Source: Eutrigla gurnardus
Taxonomy: Eukaryota; Chordata; Actinopteri; Perciformes; Triglidae
Assembly (NCBI GenBank): GCA_963514095.1
Contig: OY741279.1
Span: 8,082,322-8,146,321 of the forward strand
DNA length: 64,000 bases
Direction of reading: 5' to 3'
The position numbers and the translations under genes are program-made. Shown piece after piece: positions 42,143 to 53,846 of this stretch. The notes beneath the pieces are model-generated. The model searched no databases, was not told where the DNA came from, and was given only the letters and a program-made list of their open reading frames with translations. Position 1 is the first letter of the stretch. Each line of letters starts with the position of its first letter.

Positions 42143-42764
42143 CCCTGTTTGCTCTTCAGGCCTTTGCTAGCCTGCGGACTTTGGCCACTGCTTATCACAG
42201 GGAGAGGTCCTGGGATCCCTGAGTCTTCACTGCTAAAAATATGCTCGCTATAGCACAAACACACACAAAAACACACAAACACACTCTGGGGATCATGGGG
42301 CACCCTGCTGTGAGGCCAGATATCCAGCCAATGTGATTGGTCAGTGGTGGATTTTGCACATGGGGGCCGATTACTCACCTGATTACAATGAGTCACTCAC
42401 AGAACTCCCTTTAGGATTTTTCCCAATTTTCCAGCTTAGCATTCGAGAAAGCAACGCCCAGGAGTGGCATTTCAAATATCAGCCTACAAGCATCAAGGAA
42501 ATAACCAAACGTTCACTGCGAGTGAGTTGTTTAAGTAGCTTTACAAACAGCGTGGACCACGCGAACAAAAGAGGTTTGGATATTTTAATGCTTATCATCC
42601 CTAATTGAGTGTCGTGCGACGTGTTTGCGCTGCTCTTCAAACAGCGTGAACCGAGAGTCCAATTCAGCACTCCAGCTTGTCACGTATGAGAACCTGCAAC
42701 TGGGGAGTTAATAATTTATTCAAAAACTAAAAGAAAAAAAAAAACACCCACTCCTGGTTAATGG

Positions 42765-42771
<7 letters not shown>

Positions 42772-42818
<47 letters not shown>
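42772..42818. repeat. (GT)23 microsatellite
   Basis: This 47-bp run is paired with the complementary AC run at 42963-43027. Confidence 0.97.
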
Positions 42819-42819
<1 letters not shown>

Positions 42820-42958
42820 GACAGACAGAGAGAGAGATGATCTGTGCTGCTGAAGCCAAGGTGTCTTGCTGAGCAGACTTGTGTCTCCTCGGTGTGACTC
42901 CCTGACCTTACCTGGTCAAACACACTTAATCCGCAAGCATAACATACAGATACTTTAG

Positions 42959-42962
<4 letters not shown>

Positions 42963-43027
<65 letters not shown>
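42963..43027. repeat. (AC)32 microsatellite
   Basis: This 65-bp pure run is followed by AT-rich sequence. Confidence 0.97.
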
Positions 43028-43030
<3 letters not shown>

Positions 43031-43532
43031 GCATGATGATTCTACTTATTAATAGAATAAAACACTTCATTTAACCAAAATAAATAATAATACTGTAATA
43101 AAAATGTAGTTTTATTTAGTTTAATCTTTAAGAAGTGTCAATTGAGGTTTACCAAAAAATGGTAAGACAAGAAAACTGAATGTAAAAGCAGCACAAAGGG
43201 GACTTTAAGGGTCTTCAGACCCAATCAGAGGTCTTTATGAGCCCATTTGACGGACAATGAGTGAACATTGATTAGCACTGTTTCACCGTTATCAGCATCA
43301 CATGAGTGGATCCATGTTGATCAATCTGATCAGATAAAACACGGCGACGTCGGCAGGAACAGATGCAGACAAGAACTGCTTTTCTGCCTACTTTGCAAAA
43401 CGCTAATGAAGAAAGGCAAGGAGTTCGACTGAGAGACGTGCGTGTTGCCATGTCGACAGAGTATTCTGACTCCTGGGTTTTCCTGCTTCTCCATTTGAAG
43501 TCTTCTTCCTGGAGCCAGGAGTCTACTAGTCT

Positions 43533-43534
<2 letters not shown>

Positions 43535-43583
<49 letters not shown>
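43535..43583. repeat. (GT)24 microsatellite
   Basis: This 49-bp run is paired with the CA tract starting at 43698. Confidence 0.97.
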
Positions 43584-43585
<2 letters not shown>

Positions 43586-43697
43586 CGCGTGTTTGTGTGT
43601 GCAAGGAAGAAGGGCCGAAGGGGCCAAAGTAAGTCACCGACCCCAAATGATTGAATCTCTACCACAGCCAGGACGGGGACAGTTTTCCTGGTGCCTG

Positions 43698-43724
43698 CAC
43701 ACACACACACACAGATACACACAG

Positions 43725-43806
<82 letters not shown>
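43698..43806. repeat. (CA)n compound microsatellite
   Basis: This is a CA run with two GATA interruptions near 43713-43727, then an uninterrupted run to 43806. Confidence 0.97.
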
Positions 43807-43808
<2 letters not shown>

Positions 43809-43924
43809 TCCTCAGCAACAGTCTGCTGCTGTCACATACCAGCATCTCTATCTAGTCCCTCACCCAACACCTCCTCGTTCATGCACACTGAAAAACACAC
43901 ACAGTTGCACAGAATGGTGGTTAT

Positions 43925-43958
<34 letters not shown>

Positions 43959-44534
43959 TTTTCATGGGCTCTGGCCTCTGTCACTGTCAGTGATACAGCC
44001 TGGCATGTGCAAACACACAAATCAAAACACTCACTGTACTGTACAATAACAGAAGAAGAGGATGAACTCTGTTTGATTTTCGGGGTATTTTTGTAAACTC
44101 TTCACCCTGTATTTGCTCCGATTAGACCGTAAGGTTGAGCGCTACTATGGGAGAAGCCTTCCGACTGACTTATCTTGGACCAACTCGCTTTCTTGTACAA
44201 CATGCAAAACTCACAGGCTGAACTTCTTACAGGTCGACATTAACTGGAACCATAAACGCATGAATCATTTCTGACTTCGATGCTACTTTAAGCCTTCGCA
44301 GGCAAACAGGGGGCCCACGCCTTGATATTATTAGCCACCAATTGGTGGTTCTGTTATCAGCCTGCAGTTACACATTGATGACAGTTCCCCATTTCCATTG
44401 AGGCAATATTGCTCTATTTGCCTTGACTTCTACAAGAGAGGGCGGGCAGGGGGGGGCAGTGAATCAGTACTGCTGTATATGCTTATAGGTTATTATATAA
44501 GGTCCGTGTCCAGATAGAGATAGTGGATGTTCTG

Positions 44535-44950
44535 GCCTATTAAAGGGGAACGTCACCAATTTTAAACACCAAAGTCTTACATGTATGTAGTTGCATTGCA
44601 ATTTGGGGTTTTCTCTCAGACTGTGGGAAATCTCATGAGTCAGTTGGGGCTGAAGACTACAAGTTTCAGAATGAAAAAAGAAAGAAAGCAGTGAGCTCAC
44701 CAGTCTAGTCACCGTCTCTGCTGCAAGCAAGTGGGGGCCAAGCATGACACAGCAGAATCCCCAAGGGACTGTCAGTGGTCCAATTGCATTGTGGGGAATG
44801 TGGGCACCAGGTTTCGACGAAAGCATGGCATAAAATCTATTAATATATGTTGCAGCACTGCAATGGGCCCTTGTCACTGAAGCCATTCTGACAGGGGTAA
44901 TAAATAACATTAATTAAGGGCCTGTTTAAGGGGCCAGGATACTGGTAGAT
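44535..44950. repeat. Possible interspersed repeat
   Basis: The left end reads tattaaaggggaacgtcacc and continues with caattttaaacaccaaagtc, wording I associate with abundant teleost non-autonomous repeats. I could not define clean terminal repeats or a target duplication, so family and borders are uncertain. Confidence 0.3.
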
Positions 44951-45275
44951 GCTGGCTCACATGGCTTTCAAATAAATTTTTTAATTTGTTAAAAACCTTT
45001 TAAAAATGGCTGCTGTGAAAAGTGTCAAATCAGCGGAGTACTCCTGCAGTTCCAGGATTCAACCACACAGATTTCTTCAATCATCGATGTGTTCAGCTGC
45101 ACTTGTTGCAGTAAAAAAAAAAGAAAAAAAAAAGTACATCCATATGGGCACCCATGGGTGTTATAAATTACAATAATGATGGCTGCATTCCATTTAGATG
45201 TGCCACTTCTAGGGACCTGTCTCACTTAAATGGAGTCACAACTCATGTTATGTTGTCGATCGCCTTCTCATCAGA

Positions 45276-45315
<40 letters not shown>

Positions 45316-46446
45316 GGCAGCCACATAACTCAATGAGCGGCTGTCTTGTGGGAAGTGGCTGCACAATGAAATGGCCTCGTGTGTTTACGTTCACTGGTGT
45401 TGATGACAGGTATAAATCTGTCCTCTCGACGACAACAACCGCCGGAGACTTCCGACGCAAGGCGTCAAGCATCCAGCATTATTTTTCATTTTTGTCATGA
45501 AGAAAATGGAGAAAAAAATAAAAGAAATAGTTGGCCTTAATGTTGCTCGTTATACATAAAAGCGGGTTCAGGACACGGAAGTCAAGCAGCAACGTGGTTA
45601 TAAATTGATACAAATCAATAAAATCCTAATATAAATAAAAAAAGCCTAATATCCTGGGAGGACGGATAACTTGAGGAAAAATGAATTAATTATGCCATTA
45701 ATATCGGCCGAAATGTGTTTTAAACTTTAAAAATATCTTGATCGCTTTATGTGTAACTTGCAAAGCAGCACAATTCTGCAAATATATAAACTTAAAAATC
45801 ATGTTTTTCAGTGTCTTTATTTTAATTTCGATACAACACCACATGATTATTGTAAATACATTTAACAGGAAATAATAACTAACTGTAGAACTTTCGATTT
45901 CTTCACCAATAGAATAGAAAAACAAAAAGTTAATCTAGTAGACACACAATAATATTGTGTTGATTTTCTCGGAAAAATAACAAGCCACCAATCACCACTA
46001 AGAAAAAGACTTATTAAAGACCATTATGGGAAAAGTAAAACAAACAAGGCTACGTCATTTCAGATGAACGAAAACGCGTTTTGACACGCTAAAGACTGGT
46101 AGTTTATGCGATTTGCATGGAAGAAACTCAAGGACTTTAACACCAACAAATGAAAGTGGCCTAGCTTTAATAATCAAAATGTATAACAGATATTGTTAAA
46201 ATATTATAGAAACTGATCTTAAGCCAACAGCTCTAATGAAAACGTTATTATACATTAATTTGGTTCACAAATCAAAATAAATGTGTGTTTTGCTTTAAAA
46301 TTACAGGAAAAACACACCAAAAATAAAAAAATAAAAATCGAATTTAGCAGGAAGTATTTAAAAATGAATAAAGATATTGGTTACCATTAGTAAATCCCTA
46401 TAACGTGTAATTTAATTTGGTTTGTCGATTTTACTTTAAATTTAAT

Positions 46447-46448
<2 letters not shown>

Positions 46449-46510
<62 letters not shown>
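46449..46510. repeat. (GA)31 tract upstream of gata4
   Basis: This pure 62-bp run ends 239 bp before the gata4 start codon, in the promoter or 5'UTR. Confidence 0.97.
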
Positions 46511-46514
<4 letters not shown>

Positions 46515-46748
46515 CACTCTCGGTCACTCCGCCTCCTCTCCCTCATGTCTCCTCTCTCAGTTTATGCCTAATTTTCAGGTCGGTAGTTGCTTTAGTTCTC
46601 GTCTCGGCAGCAGATGTGATTTCCATGAGGACGAGAGAAGCTCCGCGGATTTAACCGAACCACATGCTTTTGCGTCAATACTCCGCCCGCATCCACACGA
46701 CCAGTATCCCTTTCTATCAACACGGATGTCCAGCCACAAGAAGCGGAT

Positions 46749-49700
46749 ATGTATCAGGGCATAATGACAACCAACCACGGACCCCCGTCCTACGATGCCG
46801 GATTTCTGCACAACGCCTCGGCGGGCACCTCTCCGGTTTACGTGCCCACCAGCCGGGTCGTCACGCCCATGATCCCGGCGCTGCCTTACCTCCAGACGCC
46901 CGGCGCGTCGCAGCAGGGCAGCCCCGTGTCGAGCCACTCTTCCTGGGCGCAGACGTGCGCCGACGCGGTGCCCTCGTACAACCACTCCCCGGTGTCCCCG
47001 CGCTTCGCCTTCTCCACCAGCCCGCCGCTGCCCTCCGGCGTGGCCGCGGCCCGGGACACGGCAGCTTCTTACAGCAGCCCGCTAAACATCTCTGCCAACG
47101 GGAGGGAGCACTACAGCGCCCGGAGCCTCAGCGGGTCGTATCACAGCCCCTACCCGGCCTACATGAGCCCGAACGTGGGCGGGACGTGGTCGGCGTCCCC
47201 GTTTGATAGCCAGGTCCTCCATGGCCTCCAAACCGGCGCTCACCACGCCACGACACGGCACCCAAACATAGGTGAGCAACGGGGGAATAAAATGCCTTTT
47301 TATTTCAGCATTTCAATATTGTGTGCAGCCCGAAGTGTCCACCGGCTGAACTTCTTTTTATCCGTCGAATATCCAACTTAAAACTAACTTCAGCCCGGTC
47401 TGTCGTCGAGACAGAAATGTAAATAGTGTCAGCTAATAGGAGAGAATGTCTCTTTATTTCAATTTGTCAACCATTAATAACAACAGGCCTACATAAAAAA
47501 TAATAAGTGAAGGAGCAGAGGTGAAAGGTTGAAAGGCCTGATTGAAAAATCTATATATTTTTTAGTTTTTTTTTTACAGACAGGATTCTCCTGTAAAAGA
47601 AAAAAAAGAATAGACAAATTTTAACATACATGCTGAGCCATAAATAAATAAATACATTTTGTATATATATTTGAGAAGGCAGTAGTAAAAATACTAAATA
47701 AACGCAACAGTTTGCACTCGTTTGAAATATGTGAGAATTAAAAATAAATCCATAGACTAATAATAATACTAATATGAATATGAACAACAATAATATAACA
47801 CAACCATAACAGAAACTCATCTAAAAACGAATTTATGAAAGGTGTTCATGCAGCCTTATTTCTTTTCTGCAGAAGGATATTTTCTAAAAATTCTTCTTGG
47901 CGCGTGCATGTTTTGTTTGCATCAATTTGGCTACTTTTGATCAAACAACACGAATAACATGAAGGGATTTTAGAAAGTTACACGTGGGATCAATCATTAC
48001 GGCGACGTGATCATAAATCCAGCGCAGATAACGAGATTAAAGTCACCCTTTTGTTTCTTGAAGTGACACCTATTTATAATTCAGCAAAGCATTTTCATGG
48101 CAGTTAATATGATTTGGTTTAACCTGATTGGATCATTTGATCACGAGGTTATTTGAGAGACTTACACTTTTTAATTATATATAATTATATAACATTAATA
48201 TTACATATTCCATGTGCCTTGAAATAAGGCAAAATTATTAATGAATTTAGTTTTTAACTCAAATAAAACTAAAGATTCTAAGAAACTTTTACTAATTTTA
48301 TAATGCTTTACATAATAAATAAAATAACAGGCCAGATTAGATTAGAGTATTAATGACAATCGTTGGAAGTTGGGGATCATTTAATAACCATATTGTTTTT
48401 TTTATCAGTCACACAATCCCAAAATCAAACTCATTAACATATAATAAACATGTTTGTTTATTTAGTGAATCAAACGTTTATTATTGAAGTGGTAGAAGCG
48501 AATATTTAACGGAACCTGAATTTATGACAGGGTTTATAAGGCTTGTGGTTTATGGTTTGGCCTCGTATGTGTGTGAGGGATCTGATCCAGATCAGCAGCA
48601 GGACTCAACTGAAGGCTCAATATTTTTCGTGAGAATACAGTGAATCTTTTTTCAATGTCAGCCAGCTTTATGTCCTCATCTGGACGTGAATTTGACCTCC
48701 AGCAGCAGGTTGCAGACTCTGGACACACACATTGATTTTGCTTATTTGTCAATGTTTTTTTCCTTCATCGATGACCGCATCGTGCACCGTGTGTTCTCCA
48801 CATTAATAGTCTTTCTTCCACTATCTACATTTCACCCTAATCTGATAGGCCTCATCATTACTGGACGTTTAATCACTTATTATTATTAGTTTTATCATAT
48901 TAACAGTCCATTAACAGCCGATTGCTTCCTCTTATTCTGTCTGACTGCTTCGTGTGATGATCATTTAAACGGCCCATCTGTCTACAAACTCTTTTAGCCG
49001 TTTGATGAGGACAGAAAGAGATCAGCTGTGTGACAGTGGAACAGATAAAAGCATTGATCCCAGCTGACCTCTTCACCTGATATGATCACACGCTCGTTTA
49101 CCGGCCGCTCTTCTTTAGAGGTTTCAGGCTTCATCTCCTGGTTTTACAATCGCATGCAATTTAATCAAATCTCAGTGTTTGATGAGGTGGCAGTGAAAGT
49201 CTTTATCGTTCTGTTGGTGAACAGGAGAGAAGGGGAACTCCCTCGGCCTTGATGTGACTTACTTTTCCTCCTCAGTCAAAGAATGAAGAAACGAATCAAA
49301 GTGATTCTTTTCATTTCTTTAAAACGTCTGGGAAAATAGTTTTTGGATTATTTAAAATTCACGTAAATTAAGATTTACTTCATGCCTTATTATTATGACT
49401 TAGAGTCTATGAATGTTTTTTAAACATCTTTGTCAAAACAACTGAGAAGAAGTTATGGATCATATGTTTATCACATTCTGCCTTGATATCATCATTTATC
49501 TTAGATTGACGAACAAGGAGCTCTCGTCTCTGAAAATGACTGTTTAATATTCTCTCCCTTTGCTCTGCATCATGTTGGCAACACTTTGAGTTTTGCACTT
49601 AGCATTTGGTAGGAAAAAAGAAACAATAATATTAAAATTTTAAAGGCAGTGAGCCTTTTTTTTTTTAATTATTTTACAAGAAACATGACCAGACTGAAAA

Positions 49701-51980
49701 AATTCCCCATTACAAGTAAAATTCCTCTTCAGGAAATGCTATTTAAAAATAAAGTATGTTTTATACAAAAATGCACTGAATGTATAAATGAGCCACTGAG
49801 AAAGGCCCCTTGATTATTATTCTATTAATTATTATTTATTCTGTGACTATATTCCCTCAATAGATGTCACCACAAATGAAAAACACAATTTAAAACCAGG
49901 ACAGTTCACCTTCACGTACATCAGTTGTCTTCGAGTGTCAGTGGTCCCCGGACAAAGACACACACCGACGTTAACACAGTGCATCTCCATTTTGACACGG
50001 ACACTGCTTCTTTTGTGTGTCGTCTTGTGTTGCTGCCTTGTGTTGGCTGCAAGTGGCTCAAGGTTAGCTTGCCCTGCTGTCTCTTGTTTTGCTCGCAGCC
50101 TTGGAGGAGGCCTGCATGTGGATCAGTTGAGCTCTGCAGCGAAGGAGGAGCAGGTGGAGGCCGGATTCATATGATCTGGTCTAAACGTGGCTTTTAATAT
50201 GTTTTGCATATGATTTATTGTCACTCTAACTGAGAGAGAGAGGGAGAAAGAGACGTGCTAGACACAAGTCTCTTTTTGAATATGATGGAGCTCTATTCCG
50301 TCTCTATTTCCAGCCGACTCTTTATCTCACGGGGAGCTGGGAGATAAGGAGGCTGCTGTTGTGTGGGCCTGGAAGGCTGCAGGATGCACCTCCTGCTGGT
50401 ACAGAGACGGCTCTGCATCTGATAAGGAGTGTGACAGGGCAGGGCAGGGTTTATGAAGGAGGCCGGAAAGATGTTTTTAGTTTTATTTCTAAGAATCCCA
50501 GTGTCTTGCTCTATTTGCACTGGACATGTGCACTCAAGTAAAACAAATTTGCCATATAATTATAATGTTGTTTTGCTGTGTCATATAGCTGTTGGATAAC
50601 AGTATCAGTTAAAACAAATATTATGATCATATAGCTTGCATGCAAAGTCTTTTTTTCCAATATTATTTCTTATTATTAGCAAGTATACATTCTCAGAAAA
50701 GGGACGCAATCATATAAAGTGAAAGTACCACAGATTGTACTTAGATGTAGGCAAGTAAATAAACGTTAACACTTTTAAATGTTGCCTCTGTATTCCCTGA
50801 TTCATTGTTACCACTGTGACAAATTAAAAACAACTATGTGACAATCTAAAATTCGTATAGAGCAGTCTTAACATATTATTTATCAGCGTTTACCAATTTA
50901 TAACCAAAACACCAACAAAACACAAACAAACACTATCATCCAAATGTCAACTTTTCAATGTTAAATCCAGATGAGGATGTTTGATCCAGATCAGGCCGAC
51001 CATCAGTTAGTTTCTCTCTCTTCCCCCCCCCCCGTCAGACCTGTTTGATGACTTCGCCGAGGGCCGAGAGTGTGTGAACTGCGGGGCGATGTCGACCCCC
51101 CTCTGGAGGCGGGACGGCACCGGCCACTACCTGTGCAACGCCTGTGGTCTGTACCACAAGATGAACGGCATCAACAGACCTCTGATCAAACCTCAACGAC
51201 GGCTGGTGGGTGACACTGGAGGCACTTTTGTACTTTAGTACATCGATGAGGGATTCACCTCAAGATTAATGCATGTCCTTTTTTGTCCTGCAGTCTGCCT
51301 CCAGGAGGGTGGGCCTGTCCTGCACCAACTGTCACACCACCACCACCACCCTGTGGCGACGAAACGCCGAGGGAGAGCCGGTCTGCAACGCCTGTGGCCT
51401 CTACATGAAACTCCACGGGGTGAGAGAGAGAGAAATTAAAGTGTATCTGATACCGCTGTTTCAGATCAATAAGATTATACTTCAACTTAAACCGATCATT
51501 CCAAGTCTTTTTGAAAATGTAAATTAGTGGCAAAGGGAACGCTCATCCTACTTTATTCCTTGTCTCTGTCTTCACAGGTCCCACGGCCCCTGGCTATGAA
51601 GAAAGAGGGGATCCAAACCCGCAAACGCAAACCCAAGAACCTCAACAAATCCCAAACTGGTGAGCTTCAACTTATCTATAGATGTTAGATAAGGGGGCGG
51701 CCCATTAACACCAGCATACTGACCTCAGCTCTGTGCTCCACAGGGACCCCCTGCAGTGAAGGGACTCCGGTCACACCGAGCAGCACTCCCCGGTAGAGGT
51801 AAGATCGGGCCTAAAAAATCCAGCCCGACCCGACCCAGGCCCGCGGGATTAAAGCCCGACCCGGCCCGAACCCGAGCAATTAACTTGATTTGCAGGCCCG
51901 AGCCCGAACCAAACCCGAAATTTCATATTTTATTTGTGAGGACTCAGAGTACGTCCTTAAGAATCTAGCGCGGCACTTTA

Positions 51981-52072
<92 letters not shown>

Positions 52073-53846
52073 GAGAGAGAGACGGGGAGAGGGAGAGAGA
52101 GAGAGCGCAGAGAGAGAGAGACGGGGAGAGGGAGAGAGAGAGAGCGCGCAGAGAGAGAGAGCGCGCAGAGAGACAAAGAAGAGCAATAGGTGCGTTTCCA
52201 TCAGCTGTTTAGATGCGCATCTAGATGTATCGCATCGGAAAATGATGATGGAAACGCCGTGATTCGCATTAAAATCCCCTGATTCGGACAAAATGAAATA
52301 CGCTCGCTATGGCCGGGTTTTGGTTGATTCGAATGGGATGGAAACAGCTGTATGCGAATCAAGTGTGACGTACGCACTTTCACCCCGACTGCTTCCGGTG
52401 TTTGACATTTAAATAGAGACCTCAACCACGCCGAACTGTCGGGACTCTCACCGTCAGAGCTTGCTGAAAAGCCCTCGGACATCGGTCAAACACCGGCCCG
52501 CCCAGCCCCACGCGAGTCCACACAGGCGGACTCTCCGTCGAACGCGAAACGCCAAGACGCGCAGCACGCAAACCAGCCGGGAGACAGACAGCTGAACACG
52601 GCCGAACTCGGGCCACTTGTGCCCACAAGGCTGTGTGAAAAGCCCATGCACCTCACCCAAGCACCGGCCGGTCCAGCCGGTGTCACCGGCAGGAAGACGA
52701 CGGAATGTTTACAGGCTGGTTGCCATGCCAACCCGCGGAAAATCTCGCGTGACTTAGAAAACTCGCGCGAATTTGTAGTTTTCACCAAAGTCCGTTCTTT
52801 TGATGGAAACACACATGATTCGAATTTCTTTTAATGCGCATTTCCCAGTAATTCGAATCACTTTGGATGGAAACATGGCTAGTGACGGGGTGGATGTCTG
52901 TGCTGCGGCTCCTGTCCCGTTTAGTTAAATAGCAATTACAGCGCCCTCTCTGTTTTTTTTCCCCTAATTATTTATTTTATAACAAGTATTCCTCAGTTTA
53001 GTATCTTATTCTCCACACATCGTTTATACATTTCTATAAACATATATTAAAAAAAAAAAAATAAAAAAAAATAATAATAATAATAATAAAAAAAGTCAGC
53101 GAGAGAGAAGCCCGGCCCGACCCGACCCGAACGTAATGATTGACATTTTATACCCGACCCGACCCGAAATTCGGGTCGGGTCGGGCTCGGGCTCGGGCTC
53201 GGGCTTAAGATCTTACCTCTACTCCCCGGGCCTCCGCCGCCACTGAGGAGCCTCGCCAGATAAAGACGGAGCCGGACACTCACAGCTTGTACTCACACCA
53301 CAGCGCACACGCACAGGTTGGATACACTTTTTTTAATTGGGTTTTGCAGAACATTTATTACGAGTAAAGTGGTCATTTTTCCTTATAGAAAAAACAAACA
53401 GGCAACAGAAAACAAGAGAAGTATTGCTGCGTACCCGAACAGCTCACAGAACTAGAACAGCCATTAAAAATAAATAAAAAATAAATAAATAATTAAAAAA
53501 AACTAGGACTGGGACAGAAATAGACATAAAAAAAAAAAAAAAAAGAGAGAAACAGGCAAGTCAACAATATGAAATCTTATTTTGCACTGGATATTTCTCC
53601 CACATGCCAAATGGTATGACAAGGAATTAAAAAGTTCTATAACAGACAGCCATAATGAAACAGATTACACCACAAATGCCTGTACTGGCCCTCTCATCAT
53701 ATTTTTCTCCATCCCTCTAGATTTCAGCCCTGCCAGCCTACATGTCAGCTCAAGGTGGGCCCATTCCCCTCAAGATGTCCCCTGGGGGCCACGGCGGATC
53801 TTCCGGTTCCAAAGCTGAGCCGTGGAACAACCTCATCCTGGCCTAG
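46749..53846 (+). CDS. gata4: GATA-binding factor 4, coding sequence interrupted by a hAT-like insertion in exon 5
   Basis: Coding exons are 46749-47271, 51039-51205, 51294-51419, 51578-51659, 51744-51793 plus 53230-53316 (exon 5, split), and 53721-53846. All have AG/GT borders in matching phase; ignoring the inserted DNA they total 1161 nt (386 aa). The N-terminal transactivation region carries MYQ, SPVYVPTSRV and YPAYMSPNVG. Both GATA zinc fingers are intact (CVNC...CNAC about 186-210; CTNC...CNAC about 240-264), followed by the basic RKRKPKNLNK region. Stretches such as GVPRPLAMKKEGIQTRKRK and IKTEP, and the ending WNNLILA, fit GATA4 rather than GATA5/6. It is a transcription factor for heart and endoderm. 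As written, the reading frame stops at TAG 51794-51796, directly after codon 316, so about 70 C-terminal residues (including the conserved IKTE sumoylation-type site) are cut off. Confidence 0.93.
47272..51038 (+). other. gata4 intron 1
   Basis: This 3.8-kb intron is AT-rich on its left half. No repeat with clear borders and no coding signal are seen. It ends in a C-rich acceptor (cccccccccgtcag). Confidence 0.65.
51786..51793. repeat. Left target-site duplication CTCCCCGG
   Basis: The eight bases of gata4 exon 5 directly before the insertion are repeated exactly at 53222-53229. Confidence 0.9.
51980..52175. repeat. (GA)n tract and GA-rich minisatellite inside the hAT-like element
   Basis: A pure GA run to about 52068 is followed by about 2.5 copies of a roughly 38-bp unit containing gcgcagagagagagagacgg. 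Confidence 0.9.
52188..52885. repeat. Nested inverted-repeat element inside the hAT-like element
   Basis: The left end (gcgtttccatcag, with gatgcgcat) and the right end (aatgcgcatt, with ggatggaaacatgg) are inverse versions of each other. Internal copies of GATGGAAAC occur near 52250 and 52336. The borders are approximate and I cannot assign a family. Confidence 0.5.
53222..53229. repeat. Right target-site duplication CTCCCCGG
   Basis: This is an exact second copy of 51786-51793. The gata4 frame resumes at 53230. Confidence 0.9.

Larger units (their letters stand above)
34022..46440. other. Intergenic, microsatellite-rich, upstream of gata4
   Basis: I find no gene with convincing exons in about 12 kb. 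Many CA/GT runs are present (main ones listed separately), with additional short ones at 35821-35848, 37261-37290, 38452-38492, 42105-42141, 43927-43956 and 45277-45311, and a G-run near 41380-41393. Frames near 35040-35470 and 41180-41940 are open on both strands and GC-rich but lack matching splice phases. The block at 44535-44950 may be an interspersed repeat. Regulatory elements for gata4 may lie here, but none can be identified by eye. Confidence 0.55.
51794..53221. mobile_element. Non-autonomous hAT-like DNA transposon in gata4 exon 5
   Basis: The 1428-bp element begins TAGAGGTAAGATC and ends with its exact inverse complement GATCTTACCTCTA (13-bp terminal inverted repeats). It is flanked by an 8-bp direct duplication. 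An 8-bp duplication and a TAGAG terminus are typical of hAT elements. Both subterminal regions carry many CCCGACCC/GGGTCGGG units in inverse orientation. No transposase-like frame is present, so it would depend on an outside transposase. Inside it are a long GA tract and a second palindromic repeat (listed separately). Confidence 0.88.

Noticed and set aside
46417..46764. Arg-Glu repeat ORF reaching the gata4 start
   Set aside because: It is created by the (GA)31 tract and is out of frame with the gata4 start codon.
46749..47271. Assignment of the GATA gene as gata5 or gata6
   Set aside because: The N-terminus (SPVYVPTSRV, QQGSPVS), the GINRPLIKPQRRL linker and the IKTEP motif fit GATA4 better.
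51880..52291. Ser-Leu repeat ORFs
   Set aside because: These are translations of the GA tract inside the transposon, not a transposase.
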